This document shows positions 9,069 through 17,939 of a stretch of 64,000 nucleotides of DNA, one piece after another. A program made the position numbers and the translations under genes. This stretch comes from Pseudomonas sp. MRSN 12121 (lineage in GTDB: Bacteria; Pseudomonadota; Gammaproteobacteria; Pseudomonadales; Pseudomonadaceae). The stretch is taken from assembly GCF_000931465.1 (NCBI RefSeq), contig NZ_CP010892.1, forward strand, positions 4,549,388 through 4,613,387, written 5' to 3'. Under the pieces are notes generated by a model. That model was given only the letters and a program-made list of their open reading frames with translations. It was not told the origin of the DNA and did no database searches. Each line of letters starts with the position of its first letter. Position 1 is the first letter of the stretch.

Positions 9069-10406
9069 ATGACGCCCCTTGCCCGCCCCGAACTGCTGGC
9101 CCCCGCCGGCACCCTGAAAAACATGCGCTACGCCTTCGCCTACGGCGCCGACGCGGTGTACGCCGGCCAGCCGCGCTACAGCCTGCGGGTGCGCAACAAC
9201 GAATTCGACCACGCCAACCTGGCCCTCGGCATCCGCGAGGCCCAGGCCCAGGGCAAGCGTTTCTACGTGGTGGTCAACATCGCCCCGCACAACGCCAAGC
9301 TCAAGACCTTCCTCAAGGACCTGGAACCGGTGATCGCCATGGCTCCGGACGCGCTGATCATGTCCGACCCGGGGCTGATCATGCTGGTGCGCCGGCACTT
9401 CCCGCAGATGCCGATCCACCTGTCGGTACAAGCCAACACGGTGAACTGGGCCAGCGTCGAGTTCTGGCAGCACCAGGGCCTGAGCCGGATCATCCTGTCC
9501 CGGGAGCTGTCCCTGGAGGAGATCGAGGAAATCCGCCAGCAGGTGCCGGGCATGGAACTGGAAGTCTTCGTCCACGGCGCCCTGTGCATGGCCTATTCCG
9601 GACGGTGCCTGCTGTCCGGCTACCTGAACAAACGCGACGCCAACCAGGGCACCTGCACCAACGCCTGCCGCTGGAAATACCAGGCCGAGGAAGCCACCCA
9701 GGACCTCACCGGCGAGATCGTCCAGACATTCCAGCCGGAGCCGACCCTGGGCCTGGGCGCACCGACCGACCAGGTGTTCCTGCTGCACGAGGCCAATCGT
9801 CCGGACGAGGCGATGCCGGCCTTCGAGGACGAACACGGCACCTACATCATGAACGCCAAGGACCTGCGCGCGGTGCAGCACGTCGAGCGCCTGGCGCGGA
9901 TGGGCGTGCATTCGCTGAAGATCGAGGGCCGCACCAAATCCCACTTCTATTGCGCCCGCACCACCCAGGTCTATCGCCGGGCCATCGACGACGCCGTGGC
10001 CGGCCGCGAGTTCGACCGCAGCCTGATGAACGACCTCGAGTCCCTGGCCCAGCGCGGCTACACCGAGGGTTTCCTGCGCCGCCATGTGCACGACGAATAC
10101 CAGAACTACCAGAACGGCAGCTCGGTCTCGGAACGCCAGCAGTTCGTCGGCGAGCTTACCGGCGAACGCCGGGACCGCCTGGCCGAAGTGAAGGTGAAGA
10201 ACCGTTTCGCCCTGGGCGACCACATGGAATTGATGACGCCCAAGGGCAACTTCCACTTCGACCTGCATCAGTTGCAGAACGTGCGCGGCGAGCCGATCGA
10301 GGTGGCGCCGGGAGACGGGCACACCGTGTACCTGCCGATCCCGGATGCGGTGGACCTGCGCTTTGCCTTGCTGATGCGCGATGTGATGCCCAGCGGCGCG
10401 GTGTAA
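9069..10406 (+). CDS. trhP: U32-family tRNA hydroxylation protein TrhP (YegQ)
   Basis: 445-aa member of peptidase family U32. The family opening is ELLAPAGTLKNMRYAFAYGADAVYAGQPRYSLRVRNNEF. The diagnostic cysteine block is FVHGALCMAYSGRCLLSGYLNKRDANQGTCTNACRW (about residues 165-200), which holds the cysteines implicated in Fe-S binding. The length and the C-terminal SVAE-like barrel match E. coli YegQ/TrhP. That protein acts with a prephenate-dependent pathway to make 5-hydroxyuridine at tRNA position 34. The ATG at 9069 directly precedes the conserved domain; an in-frame ATG at 9006 is less likely. Confidence 0.87.
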   Translation: MTPLARPELLAPAGTLKNMRYAFAYGADAVYAGQPRYSLRVRNNEFDHANLALGIREAQAQGKRFYVVVNIAPHNAKLKTFLKDLEPVIAMAPDALIMSDPGLIMLVRRHFPQMPIHLSVQANTVNWASVEFWQHQGLSRIILSRELSLEEIEEIRQQVPGMELEVFVHGALCMAYSGRCLLSGYLNKRDANQGTCTNACRWKYQAEEATQDLTGEIVQTFQPEPTLGLGAPTDQVFLLHEANRPDEAMPAFEDEHGTYIMNAKDLRAVQHVERLARMGVHSLKIEGRTKSHFYCARTTQVYRRAIDDAVAGREFDRSLMNDLESLAQRGYTEGFLRRHVHDEYQNYQNGSSVSERQQFVGELTGERRDRLAEVKVKNRFALGDHMELMTPKGNFHFDLHQLQNVRGEPIEVAPGDGHTVYLPIPDAVDLRFALLMRDVMPSGAV

Positions 10407-10436
10407 TCCGGATTGAGGTGGCGTCTCTGATGACGC

Positions 10437-10541
10437 CATCGCGGGCAAGCCTCGCTCCTACAGGAAACTTCGCGGGCAAGCCGGATCGCGCCCAGAAGAC
10501 CGCAGGAGCGAGCGGGTGGCGATCCGGCTTGCCCGCGATGG
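10437..10541. repeat. REP/BIME-like element with a 19-bp inverted pair
   Basis: Three REP-related units lie between the convergent trhP and chemoreceptor genes. The first is CATCGCGGGCAAGCC... at 10437-10463. Then a perfect 19-bp inverted pair follows (10471-10489 against 10519-10537). Such Pseudomonas REP units form hairpins at gene ends and can stabilise or end transcripts. Confidence 0.8.
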
Positions 10542-10551
10542 CGATCCTGAC

Positions 10552-12231
10552 CTAGATGCGGAACTGCCCCACCAGCTTGCCCAGGCGCTGCCCGAGGTCC
10601 GCCAGGCTGCGTGAGGTCTGGGCGCCGAGCTGGGTCTCGTCGGCGACGCTGTCCACTGCCACCGCGATCTGATGCACGCTGCGGTTGATCTCTTCGGCCA
10701 CCGCGGTCTGCTCTTCGGCGGCGCTGGCGATCTGCGCGTTCATCGAGTTGATGGTGCCGATCAACTGCGCCATGGCATCCAGCGACGCCCCGGCCTCGTT
10801 GGCCTGGTGCGAGGTGCCGTCGCCGGCATCGCTGGAGCGGCGCATGGCTTCCACCGCGGTGCGCGTGCCCTGTTGCAGGCGGTCGATCATGCCCTGGATT
10901 TCCTGGGTGCTCTGCTGGGTGCGGCTGGCGAGTGCCCGGACCTCGTCGGCCACCACCGCGAACCCGCGCCCGGCCTCACCGGCCCGCGCCGCCTCGATGG
11001 CCGCGTTGAGGGCCAGCAGGTTGGTCTGCTCGGCGATCGAGCGGATCACATCCAGCACGCTGACGATCGACGCCACGTCCTTCTGCAGGCTGTCCAGGGA
11101 GGTGCCGCTGCTGCGGATGTCGCTGACCAGGGCATGGATCTGCTGGATGCTGCCGTCCACCACGCGCTTGGCCGCCTGGCCTTCCTCGTCGGTCTGCTGC
11201 GCCGCCACCGCCGCGCCCTGGGCACTGCGCGCCACTTCCTGGGCGGCCGAGGACATTTGGTTGATCGCCGTGGCCACCTGGTCGGTCTCGTGGCGCTGAC
11301 GCTCCATCGCCTGCTCGGAACGCTGCGCCTGCTCGGACACCTGGGTCACCAGGCCGGTCAACTGGCCGGTCATCTCGGTGATCTGCCGCACCAGGCCGTG
11401 GATCTTGTCGACGAAACGGTTGAAGGAGCCGGCCAGATCCCCCAGTTCGTCCTGGCTGGTGATTGCCAGGCGCCGGGTCAGGTCGCCCTCGCCGGCGGCG
11501 ATATCGTCGAGGTTGAGCTTCATCAGGTTCAGCGGCCGCAGGATGGTGTTGGCCACCAGCATGCCGAGGGCGGCGATCACCAGCAGCACCACCACGGCGA
11601 TGCCGACGATGCTCAGGACCATGCCGCGCATGCGCTGGTTGACGCTGGCCTCGACCTCGGCCACCTGGGCGTCGATGCCGTCCAGGTTCACCGACGAGCC
11701 GACCACCAGGTCCCACTTGGCCAGGTATTCGGTGTAGCCCAGCTTCGGCACCAGCACGTCGCTGCCCGGCTGGGTCGAGCTGTACTGCACATAGTGGGTG
11801 CCGTCCTTGCCGACCTTGACCAGCTCGCGGTTGACGTACACGCCGTTGGGGTCGCGGTTGTCCTTGAAGCTCTTGCCGACGCCGTCCGGGCTGTTGCCCT
11901 TGAACAGGCGCACCGTCTCGGAGTCGTAGCCGAAGAAGTAACCGTCCTTGCCGTAGGTGATGTTCGACAGCAGCTTCACCACCTGGGCGCGAGCCGCCGT
12001 ATCGCCGGGCGCCGCCGCGTCGTAGAGCGGGCGGATGGTGCTCAGGGCGACTTCCACATAGCTCTGCAGGGTGGTCTTGGCCTCGCCGAGCAGGCGCTGG
12101 CGGGTCTCGTCCACCTCCTTGCGCGCCTGTTCCCTGAGCATGAAGACCGTGGTCAGGCTGATGACCAGCGCGAACAGCAGGACCGGGAGGACCGCGAGGG
12201 CCAGGACTTTGCCCTTCAGACTTAGGCGCAT
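10552..12231 (-). CDS. Methyl-accepting chemotaxis protein, single-Cache type
   Basis: 559-aa chemoreceptor. It has an N-terminal membrane helix (about 8-30) and a periplasmic single Cache domain (about 35-185) with the typical YGKDGYFFGYD and GKSFKDNRDPNGVYVNRELV. A second helix (about 193-215) and a HAMP domain (NLDDIAAGEGDLTRRL) follow. The cytoplasmic signalling hairpin tip is IRSIAEQTNLLALNAAIEAARAGEAGRGF. In P. aeruginosa a similar receptor (CtpM, PA2652, malate) sits beside an antiporter gene and TlpQ. The same order here suggests an orthologue, but ligand specificity is inferred from memory of synteny. The ATG at 12231 lacks an obvious Shine-Dalgarno. A sigma-28 promoter lies upstream. 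Confidence 0.87.
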   Translation of the reverse strand: MRLSLKGKVLALAVLPVLLFALVISLTTVFMLREQARKEVDETRQRLLGEAKTTLQSYVEVALSTIRPLYDAAAPGDTAARAQVVKLLSNITYGKDGYFFGYDSETVRLFKGNSPDGVGKSFKDNRDPNGVYVNRELVKVGKDGTHYVQYSSTQPGSDVLVPKLGYTEYLAKWDLVVGSSVNLDGIDAQVAEVEASVNQRMRGMVLSIVGIAVVVLLVIAALGMLVANTILRPLNLMKLNLDDIAAGEGDLTRRLAITSQDELGDLAGSFNRFVDKIHGLVRQITEMTGQLTGLVTQVSEQAQRSEQAMERQRHETDQVATAINQMSSAAQEVARSAQGAAVAAQQTDEEGQAAKRVVDGSIQQIHALVSDIRSSGTSLDSLQKDVASIVSVLDVIRSIAEQTNLLALNAAIEAARAGEAGRGFAVVADEVRALASRTQQSTQEIQGMIDRLQQGTRTAVEAMRRSSDAGDGTSHQANEAGASLDAMAQLIGTINSMNAQIASAAEEQTAVAEEINRSVHQIAVAVDSVADETQLGAQTSRSLADLGQRLGKLVGQFRI

Positions 12232-12269
12232 AGGAGGTTCACTCTTGATTTTGTTGGCGTGATACCGCC

Positions 12270-12296
12270 TTAACGGCACGCCGGATCAAAAGTTGA
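12270..12296 (-). promoter_or_regulatory. Sigma-28 (FliA) promoter of the single-Cache chemoreceptor
   Basis: On the minus strand TCAACTTT, an 11-nt spacer and GCCGTTAA match the FliA consensus TAAAGTTT-N11-GCCGATAA with exact spacing. It ends 39 bp upstream of the chemoreceptor start, as expected for a flagellar-regulon gene. Confidence 0.75.
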
Positions 12297-12337
12297 GCAG
12301 CGAAGGATCTGTGGACACGCAGTGTCCCTGAGATTTT

Positions 12338-12396
12338 TCGCGAGCAAGCTTCGCTCCTACAGGCAAGGCCCTTGTAGGAGCGAAGCTTGCTCGCGA
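12338..12396. repeat. Perfect REP inverted pair
   Basis: A 24-bp perfect inverted repeat (12338-12361 and 12373-12396) around an 11-nt loop contains the Pseudomonas REP core GCTCCTACA. It lies between two same-strand genes, the antiporter and the chemoreceptor, and may form a hairpin that separates their transcripts. Confidence 0.88.
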
Positions 12397-12431
12397 TGAA
12401 GACAGCACGGTGCCGCTGAAGCCCCGCAGGC

Positions 12432-13751
12432 TCAGAGCACCATCGCCGCCACCCAGCCAAAGGCCAGCAGCGGCAGGTTGTAGTGCAGGAAGGTCGGGAC
12501 CACGGTGTCCCAGATATGGTGGTGCTGGCCGTCGATGTTCAGGCCGGAGGTCGGCCCCAGGGTCGAGTCCGAAGCCGGCGAACCGGCATCGCCCAGGGCG
12601 CCGGCGGTGCCGACGATGCAGACGATCGCCAGCGGGCTGAAGCCCAGTTGCACGCACAGCGGCACGAAGATGGTCGCCAGGATCGGCACCGTGGAGAACG
12701 ACGAGCCGATGCCCATGGTCACCAGCAGCCCCACCAGCAGCATCAGCAACGCGCCCACGCCCTTGCTGTGACCGATCCAGCTGGCCGAGGATTCCACCAG
12801 CCCCTTCACCTCGCCGGTGGCCTTCATGACCTCGGCGAAACCGGCGGCGGCGATCATGATGAAGCCGATCATCGCCATCATCTTCATGCCTTCGGTGAAC
12901 AGGTCGTCGGTCTCGCGCCAGCGCACGATGCCCGACACCGAGAAGATCAGGAAACCGGCCAGCGCCCCGATAATCATCGAGTCCAGCAACAGCTGGATGA
13001 CGAAGGCCGCCACGATCGCCAGGCCCGCCACCAGCAGCGTGCGCGGGTTGTACTGCACCGTCACCTGCTCGACCTTCTCGATCAGTTCCAGGTCGTACAC
13101 GCGCTTCTTGCGGTAGCTGACAAAGGCCAGCAACAGGCCGAAGACCATGCCCAGCGCCGGGATGCCCATGGCATGGGTGACGTTGATATCGCTGACGTCC
13201 ACGCCGCTGCGGGCGACGTTGGCCAGCAGGATCTCGTTGAGGAAGATGTTGCCGAAGCCCACCGGCAGGAACATGTACGGGGTGATCAGGCCGAAGGTGA
13301 TGACACAGGCGATCAACCGCCGGTCCAGTTGCAGCTTGCTCAGCACATACAGCAGCGGCGGCACCAGCAGCGGGATAAAGGCGATATGGATCGGCAGGAT
13401 GTTCTGCGACGCGATGGCCACCACCCACAACAGGCCGATCAACAGCCATTTGACGCTGCCGCCACCCTGGCTGTCCTGGCGGTCCACCAGCAGCAGGATC
13501 TTGTCCGCCAGGGCGTGGGCCAGGCCGGACTTGGCGATCGCCACCGCGAACGCGCCGAGCAAGGCGTAGGACAAGGCCACGGTCGCCCCGCCGCCCAGGC
13601 CGTTGTTGAACGCCTTGAGCGTCGCCTCGATCCCCAGGCCGCCGGTCAAGCCTCCCACCAGCGCGCCCACGATCAGCGCGATCACCACATGCACGCGGGA
13701 CAGGCTGAGGATCAGCATCACGCCAACCGCGGCAATTACTGCATTAATCAT
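12432..13751 (-). CDS. Na+/H+ antiporter family membrane protein
   Basis: 439-aa, about 11-helix inner-membrane protein of the ion-transporter superfamily (YuiF/NhaC-like). Typical blocks are SRVHVVIALIVGALVGGL, NILPIHIAFIPLLVPPLL, LPVGFGNIFLNEIL and GIGSSFSTVPILATIFVPLC. Near the end GDAGSPASDSTLGPTSGLN is a signature of this family. ATG 13751 is preceded by GAGGT. It lies between two chemoreceptor genes, an arrangement I recall from P. aeruginosa PA2652-PA2654, where the middle gene is also a transporter. A link between its substrate and the chemoreceptors' ligands is plausible but unproven. Confidence 0.82.
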   Translation of the reverse strand: MINAVIAAVGVMLILSLSRVHVVIALIVGALVGGLTGGLGIEATLKAFNNGLGGGATVALSYALLGAFAVAIAKSGLAHALADKILLLVDRQDSQGGGSVKWLLIGLLWVVAIASQNILPIHIAFIPLLVPPLLYVLSKLQLDRRLIACVITFGLITPYMFLPVGFGNIFLNEILLANVARSGVDVSDINVTHAMGIPALGMVFGLLLAFVSYRKKRVYDLELIEKVEQVTVQYNPRTLLVAGLAIVAAFVIQLLLDSMIIGALAGFLIFSVSGIVRWRETDDLFTEGMKMMAMIGFIMIAAAGFAEVMKATGEVKGLVESSASWIGHSKGVGALLMLLVGLLVTMGIGSSFSTVPILATIFVPLCVQLGFSPLAIVCIVGTAGALGDAGSPASDSTLGPTSGLNIDGQHHHIWDTVVPTFLHYNLPLLAFGWVAAMVL

Positions 13752-14004
13752 CGTTACCTCATGGCACTGCGACGGGAAAACGCCGCCAAGGAAATGAGTC
13801 CGGCCAGAGGGCAACGACTGCCGACGCCGGATCGAAAAGGAGGGTCTTGTTAGAGGGCGCGCACTTTGCAGCAGCGGGCAACGCTTGTCAAAACCGGCGG
13901 TCCGCTGCCCATGCGTTTCCTGTCGCCGCCGGCGCCGGCGGCTACCCGGCCCAAGGGGCGAATCCGCAGCGGGCCAGCCCCCGGGGAAAGTTCGAACGAG
14001 CGTT

Positions 14005-14031
14005 TAAAGAAGGCCGTTTTTTGGCCGATAC
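14005..14031 (+). promoter_or_regulatory. Sigma-28 (FliA) promoter of the double-Cache chemoreceptor
   Basis: TAAAGAAG, an 11-nt spacer and GCCGATAC match the FliA consensus with exact spacing and only the GTTT part of the -35 degenerate. It ends 41 bp before the chemoreceptor ATG. The remainder of the 320-bp gap 13752-14071 shows no gene. Confidence 0.8.
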
Positions 14032-14071
14032 GTTGCAAAGTCTCAAATAAATATCGAATAAGGACGTCTCC

Positions 14072-16219
14072 ATGTCGCTCGGACAACTTTCCATCCAATG
14101 GAAAATCACCCTGCTCGCCGGCCTCTGCCTGGCCGGCATCGTGACCCTGTTGGTGGGGCTCTCGCTGTACCGCATGGAGCACAGCTCCGAACTGGTGAAG
14201 GCCTCGAGCATGGCGATGCTCAACGAGTCCGCCCAGGCCCGCATCGAAGCCCAGGGCGAAGTCCAGGCGCTGGGCATCCGCCAGCAGTTCATGGACGCCT
14301 ACCAGTACGGCCACGGCTTCTCGCGCCAGGTGCTGTTCTTGCGTGAACAGGCCGAGAAGCGCTTCCTCGATGCCTTCGACCTGCGCGAGGACCTGACCCG
14401 CCAGGTCAAGTCGGCCCTGCAGGCCAACCCCGACCTGCTCGGCCTGTCGCTGGTGTTCGAAGCCAACGCCCTGGATGGCAAGGACTCGCTCTTCAGCGGC
14501 CAGGGCGAACTGGGCAGCAACGACAAGGGCCGCTTCGCCCTGTACTGGTCGCAGCCGACCCCGGGCCAGCTGACATCCATGGCGCTGCCGGAAAGCGACA
14601 TGAGCGACACCACCACCGGCCCCAGCGGCCAGCCGGCCAACGCCTGGTTCACCTGCCCGCGCAGCACCCTCAAGCCCTGCGTGATCGAACCCTACTTCTA
14701 TGTGATCGACGGCCAGAACGTACTGATGACCAGCATCGTGTTCCCGCTGGTGGTGGACGGCAAAGTCATCGCCTCGCTGTCGGTGGACATCAACCTCAAC
14801 AGCCTGCAGTCGGTCAGCCAGCAGGCCAGCAAGAAGCTCTACGACGGCCAGACCGCTGTCAGCATCATCAGTCCCGTCGGCCTGCTCGCCGGGCACAGCG
14901 CCGACGCCGGCAAGCTCAGCCAGCGCCTGGACCAGCTGGACCCGGCCAATGGCGCCGAACTGATCCGCAGGCTGTCGACCAGCACCCAGACCCAGAGCCT
15001 GCACAACGACAGCGAGTTGAAAGTGCTCGCGCCCTTCACCCCGATTCCCGGCGGCAAGCCCTGGGGCGTGCTGCTGGAAGTGCCGGAACGGGTCCTGGTG
15101 GGCCCGGCCGAAGCGCTGAAAAGCGAGCTGGACCAGAGCAACCGCAGCGGCACCCTGATCGAACTGAGCCTGGGCCTCGCAGCCGCGGTGCTCGGCCTGC
15201 TGCTGGTGTGGCTGATGGCGCGCAGCGTGACCCGGCCGATCCTCGGCGTGGCGCACATGCTGGAAGACATCGCCAGCGGCGAAGGCGACCTGACCCGGCG
15301 CCTGGCCTACGACAAGAAAGATGAGCTGGGCCAGTTGGCCGGCTGGTTCAACCGCTTCCTCGACAAGCTGCAACCGATCATCGCCGAAGTGAAACGCTCG
15401 GTGCAGGATGCCCGCGGCACCGCCGACCAGTCCTCGGCGATCGCCACCCAGACCAGCGCCGGCATGGAGCAGCAGTATCGCCAGGTCGACCAGGTGGCCA
15501 CCGCCTCCCACGAGATGAGCGCCACCGCCCAGGACGTGGCCCGCAGCGCGGCGCAGGCCGCCCAGGCCGCCCGCGACGCCGACCAGGCCACACGCCAGGG
15601 CCTGAACGTGATCGACCGCACCACCAGCAGCATCGACCACCTGGCCGCCGACATGAGCACCGCCATGACCCAGGTCGAAGGCCTGGCCGCCAACAGCGAG
15701 AAGATCGGTACGGTGCTGGAAGTGATTCGCGCCATCGCCGAGCAGACCAACCTGCTGGCCCTCAACGCCGCCATCGAAGCGGCCCGCGCGGGCGAGGCCG
15801 GGCGCGGTTTCGCGGTGGTCGCCGATGAGGTGCGCAACCTCGCCCGCCGCACCCAGGAGTCGGTGGAGGAAACCCGCCAGGTCATCGAAGAGTTGCAAAG
15901 CGGCACCCAGGAAGTGGTCGGCTCGATGGGCAACAGCCATCGCCAGGCCCAGGGCAGCGTCGAACAGGTTGGCCAGGCGGTCATCGCCTTGCGCCAGATC
16001 GGCGACGCGGTGACGGTGATCAACGACATGAACCTGCAGATCGCCAGCGCCGCCGAAGAGCAAAGCGCGGTGGCCGAGGAGATCAACAACAACGTGGCGA
16101 CCATCCGCGACGTCACCGAATCGCTGTCGGAACAGGCCAACGAATCGGCCCGGGTCAGCCAGTCGCTGAACAGCCTGGCCAACCAGCAGCAGGGCCTGAT
16201 GGACCAGTTCCGGGTCTGA
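14072..16219 (+). CDS. Methyl-accepting chemotaxis protein, double-Cache (TlpQ/McpU-like)
   Basis: 715-aa chemoreceptor. It has an N-terminal membrane helix (about 13-33) and a large periplasmic region (about 35-365) of dCache size containing YFYVIDGQNVLMTSIVFPLVVDGKVIASLSVDI. A second helix (about 366-390), a HAMP domain (MLEDIASGEGDLTRRL) and the signalling tip IRAIAEQTNLLALNAAIEAARAGEAGRGF follow. Length, domain order and neighbours fit TlpQ of P. aeruginosa (PA2654) and McpU of P. putida, which sense polyamines or histamine. The ligand is inferred from this resemblance only. It is preceded by a FliA promoter and followed by a GC-rich hairpin. Confidence 0.87.
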   Translation: MSLGQLSIQWKITLLAGLCLAGIVTLLVGLSLYRMEHSSELVKASSMAMLNESAQARIEAQGEVQALGIRQQFMDAYQYGHGFSRQVLFLREQAEKRFLDAFDLREDLTRQVKSALQANPDLLGLSLVFEANALDGKDSLFSGQGELGSNDKGRFALYWSQPTPGQLTSMALPESDMSDTTTGPSGQPANAWFTCPRSTLKPCVIEPYFYVIDGQNVLMTSIVFPLVVDGKVIASLSVDINLNSLQSVSQQASKKLYDGQTAVSIISPVGLLAGHSADAGKLSQRLDQLDPANGAELIRRLSTSTQTQSLHNDSELKVLAPFTPIPGGKPWGVLLEVPERVLVGPAEALKSELDQSNRSGTLIELSLGLAAAVLGLLLVWLMARSVTRPILGVAHMLEDIASGEGDLTRRLAYDKKDELGQLAGWFNRFLDKLQPIIAEVKRSVQDARGTADQSSAIATQTSAGMEQQYRQVDQVATASHEMSATAQDVARSAAQAAQAARDADQATRQGLNVIDRTTSSIDHLAADMSTAMTQVEGLAANSEKIGTVLEVIRAIAEQTNLLALNAAIEAARAGEAGRGFAVVADEVRNLARRTQESVEETRQVIEELQSGTQEVVGSMGNSHRQAQGSVEQVGQAVIALRQIGDAVTVINDMNLQIASAAEEQSAVAEEINNNVATIRDVTESLSEQANESARVSQSLNSLANQQQGLMDQFRV

Positions 16220-16225
16220 CCTCAA

Positions 16226-16250
16226 GCCCCCTCTTCCCGAGGGGGCATCC
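16226..16250 (+). terminator. Possible terminator after the dCache chemoreceptor
   Basis: GCCCCCTC (16226-16233) and GAGGGGGC (16239-16246) form an 8-bp stem with a 5-nt loop directly after the stop. Only a short CCCTTTC tract follows, so efficiency is uncertain. Confidence 0.5.
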
Positions 16251-16271
16251 CTTTCAAAAACGCCTCGTCCC

Positions 16272-16616
16272 TGTAGCCGCTGCCGAAGAATGAGGCTGCT
16301 ATCGGGCGCAACGCGCCCGCTATCCGGCCTCCTCGGTATGCCTGACAGACCCTGTCGTCGGGATTGCGACTGCTGCGCAGCCGATCGCAGCCTCGTGCCT
16401 CGGCAGCGGCTACAGCTCGGTGTTAGCGCCCAGACAAGTCGATCAGCACCTCATTTCGAGACCAACCCGGCTCTTGTAGCCGCTGCCGAAGAATGAGGCT
16501 GCGATCGGGCGCAACGCGCCCGCTATCCGGCCTCCTCGCTATGCCTGACAGACCCTGTCGTCGGGATTGCGGCTGCTGCGCAGCCGATCGCAGCCTCGTG
16601 CCTCGGCAGCGGCTAC
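16272..16616. repeat. Two copies of a ~143-bp cruciform repeat
   Basis: Two nearly identical units (16272-16414 and 16475-16616) lie 203 bp apart. Each begins TGTAGCCGCTGCCGA and ends TCGGCAGCGGCTAC, an outer inverted repeat. Inside are GAGGCTGCGATC paired with GATCGCAGCCTC, and two small hairpins (GGGCGCAACGCGCCC and GGCTGCTGCGCAGCC). The outer and middle arms are shared with the arrays at 26972, 32597 and 41411, but the centre differs. The element occupies the gap between convergent chemoreceptor and sensor-kinase genes. The 60-bp link between copies contains a decayed copy of the kinase 3' end. Confidence 0.9.
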
Positions 16617-16625
16617 GGGTCGGCG

Positions 16626-17939
16626 TTAGCGTTTGGGGAGTTCGATCAATACTCGCAGTCCGCCCTGCGGGCTTTGCAGCAGGCGCAGCTCGCCGCCCCA
16701 GCTGGCGACGATATCGCGCACGATCCCCAGCCCCAGGCCGTGGCCGTCGGTCTGCTCGTCCAGCCGCGCGCCGCGGCTGAACACCTGGCTGCGCTGCTCT
16801 TCGGGAATCCCCGGCCCGTCGTCGTCCACCGCCAGCCCGTAGCCCTGGGGGGTCTGCCAGACGCTCAGCGCCACTTCGGCGTCCGCCCATTTGCAGGCGT
16901 TGTCCAGCAGGTTGCCCAGCAGCTCCAGCAAGTCTTCGCGGTCCCAGGGCAATTGCAGCCCGGGCGCGGCCTGGAAGCTCAGGTCCAGATGCTCGCCGTG
17001 GATCATCTGCAAGGTCGCCAGCAGCCCGGGCAGTTCGGCGTCGCAGTCGAACAGCGCGCCGGGCAGCGCGTCGCCGGCCAGGCGCGCCCGATTGAGCTCG
17101 CGGCTGAGCCGCTGCTGCACCTGGTCCAGCTGCTCATGGAGGATCTTGCGCAGTTCCGGGTAAGCATCGAGCTTCGGGTTGGCGGCCAGGCTCAACAGCA
17201 CCGCCAGCGGGGTCTTCAGTGCATGCCCCAGGTTGCCCAGGGCATTGCGCGAGCGTTTCAGGCTGTCTTCGGTATGGGCCAGCAGATGGTTGATCTGCGC
17301 CACCAGCGGCTCCAGCTCCAGCGGCACCTGCTCGTCCAGCTGCGAACGCTGGCCGCGCTGCAACTGGGCGATCTGCTCGCGGGCCTGCTCCAGGGGGCGC
17401 AAGGCGCGGCGCACGGTGAGCCGCTGCAGCACCAGGATCAGCAACAGGCCGGCCAGGCCCAGGCCCAGGCCGATCTGCCGCATGCGCTGGAAGCTCTCGC
17501 GCACCGGGGTGTAGTCCTGGGCCACGCTGATCGAGATCGACTGCCCCAGGCGCCGATACTCGCTGCGCAGCACCAGCAATTGCTGCCCTTCCGGCCCCAG
17601 TTGCAGGTTGTTGTGCAGCCCGGTCTGCGCAAGCTTCGGCAGCTCCTGGTCCCACAACGAGCGCGAGCGCCAGTGCACGTCGGCGAAGTCGATGCGGAAG
17701 TAATGCCCGGAAAACGGCCGCTGATAGGCCGGCGACAGGCGTCGCTCATCCAGTTGCAGGCCCTGCGGCCCGCGGACCAGCGCCACCAGCAGGCTTTCGC
17801 TGTCGTTGCGCAGGCCGGCCTCCAGATAGCGTTGCAGGCCCATCTCGAACAGCCACAGGCTGGTCTGCGCCAGCACCAGGCCGACAATCACCATCACGCT
17901 GATCAGGCCCAGGCTCAGGCGGCGCTGGATCGACCTCAC
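16626..17939 (-). CDS. Two-component sensor histidine kinase (BqsS-like)
   Basis: 437-aa membrane kinase. Two helices (about 10-32 and 150-170) bracket a periplasmic sensor of about 115 residues. The H-box is LGHALKTPLAVL, the N-box LLGNLLDNACKWA, and the ATP lid motifs are DDDGPGIPEE and GHGLGLGIV. Its GTG start overlaps the regulator's stop by 4 bp (GTGA), indicating translational coupling. Together with the upstream regulator and PepSY genes it resembles P. aeruginosa BqsS/CarS (PA2656), reported to respond to Fe(II) or Ca2+. I do not see the RExxE iron motif in its periplasmic part, so the signal may differ. Confidence 0.88.
   Translation of the reverse strand: MRSIQRRLSLGLISVMVIVGLVLAQTSLWLFEMGLQRYLEAGLRNDSESLLVALVRGPQGLQLDERRLSPAYQRPFSGHYFRIDFADVHWRSRSLWDQELPKLAQTGLHNNLQLGPEGQQLLVLRSEYRRLGQSISISVAQDYTPVRESFQRMRQIGLGLGLAGLLLILVLQRLTVRRALRPLEQAREQIAQLQRGQRSQLDEQVPLELEPLVAQINHLLAHTEDSLKRSRNALGNLGHALKTPLAVLLSLAANPKLDAYPELRKILHEQLDQVQQRLSRELNRARLAGDALPGALFDCDAELPGLLATLQMIHGEHLDLSFQAAPGLQLPWDREDLLELLGNLLDNACKWADAEVALSVWQTPQGYGLAVDDDGPGIPEEQRSQVFSRGARLDEQTDGHGLGLGIVRDIVASWGGELRLLQSPQGGLRVLIELPKR

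Noticed and set aside
13850..16225. A 791-codon open frame antisense to the dCache chemoreceptor
   Set aside because: It is a high-GC shadow frame full of His, Gly and Gln without any family motif. The plus-strand frame is a complete chemoreceptor.
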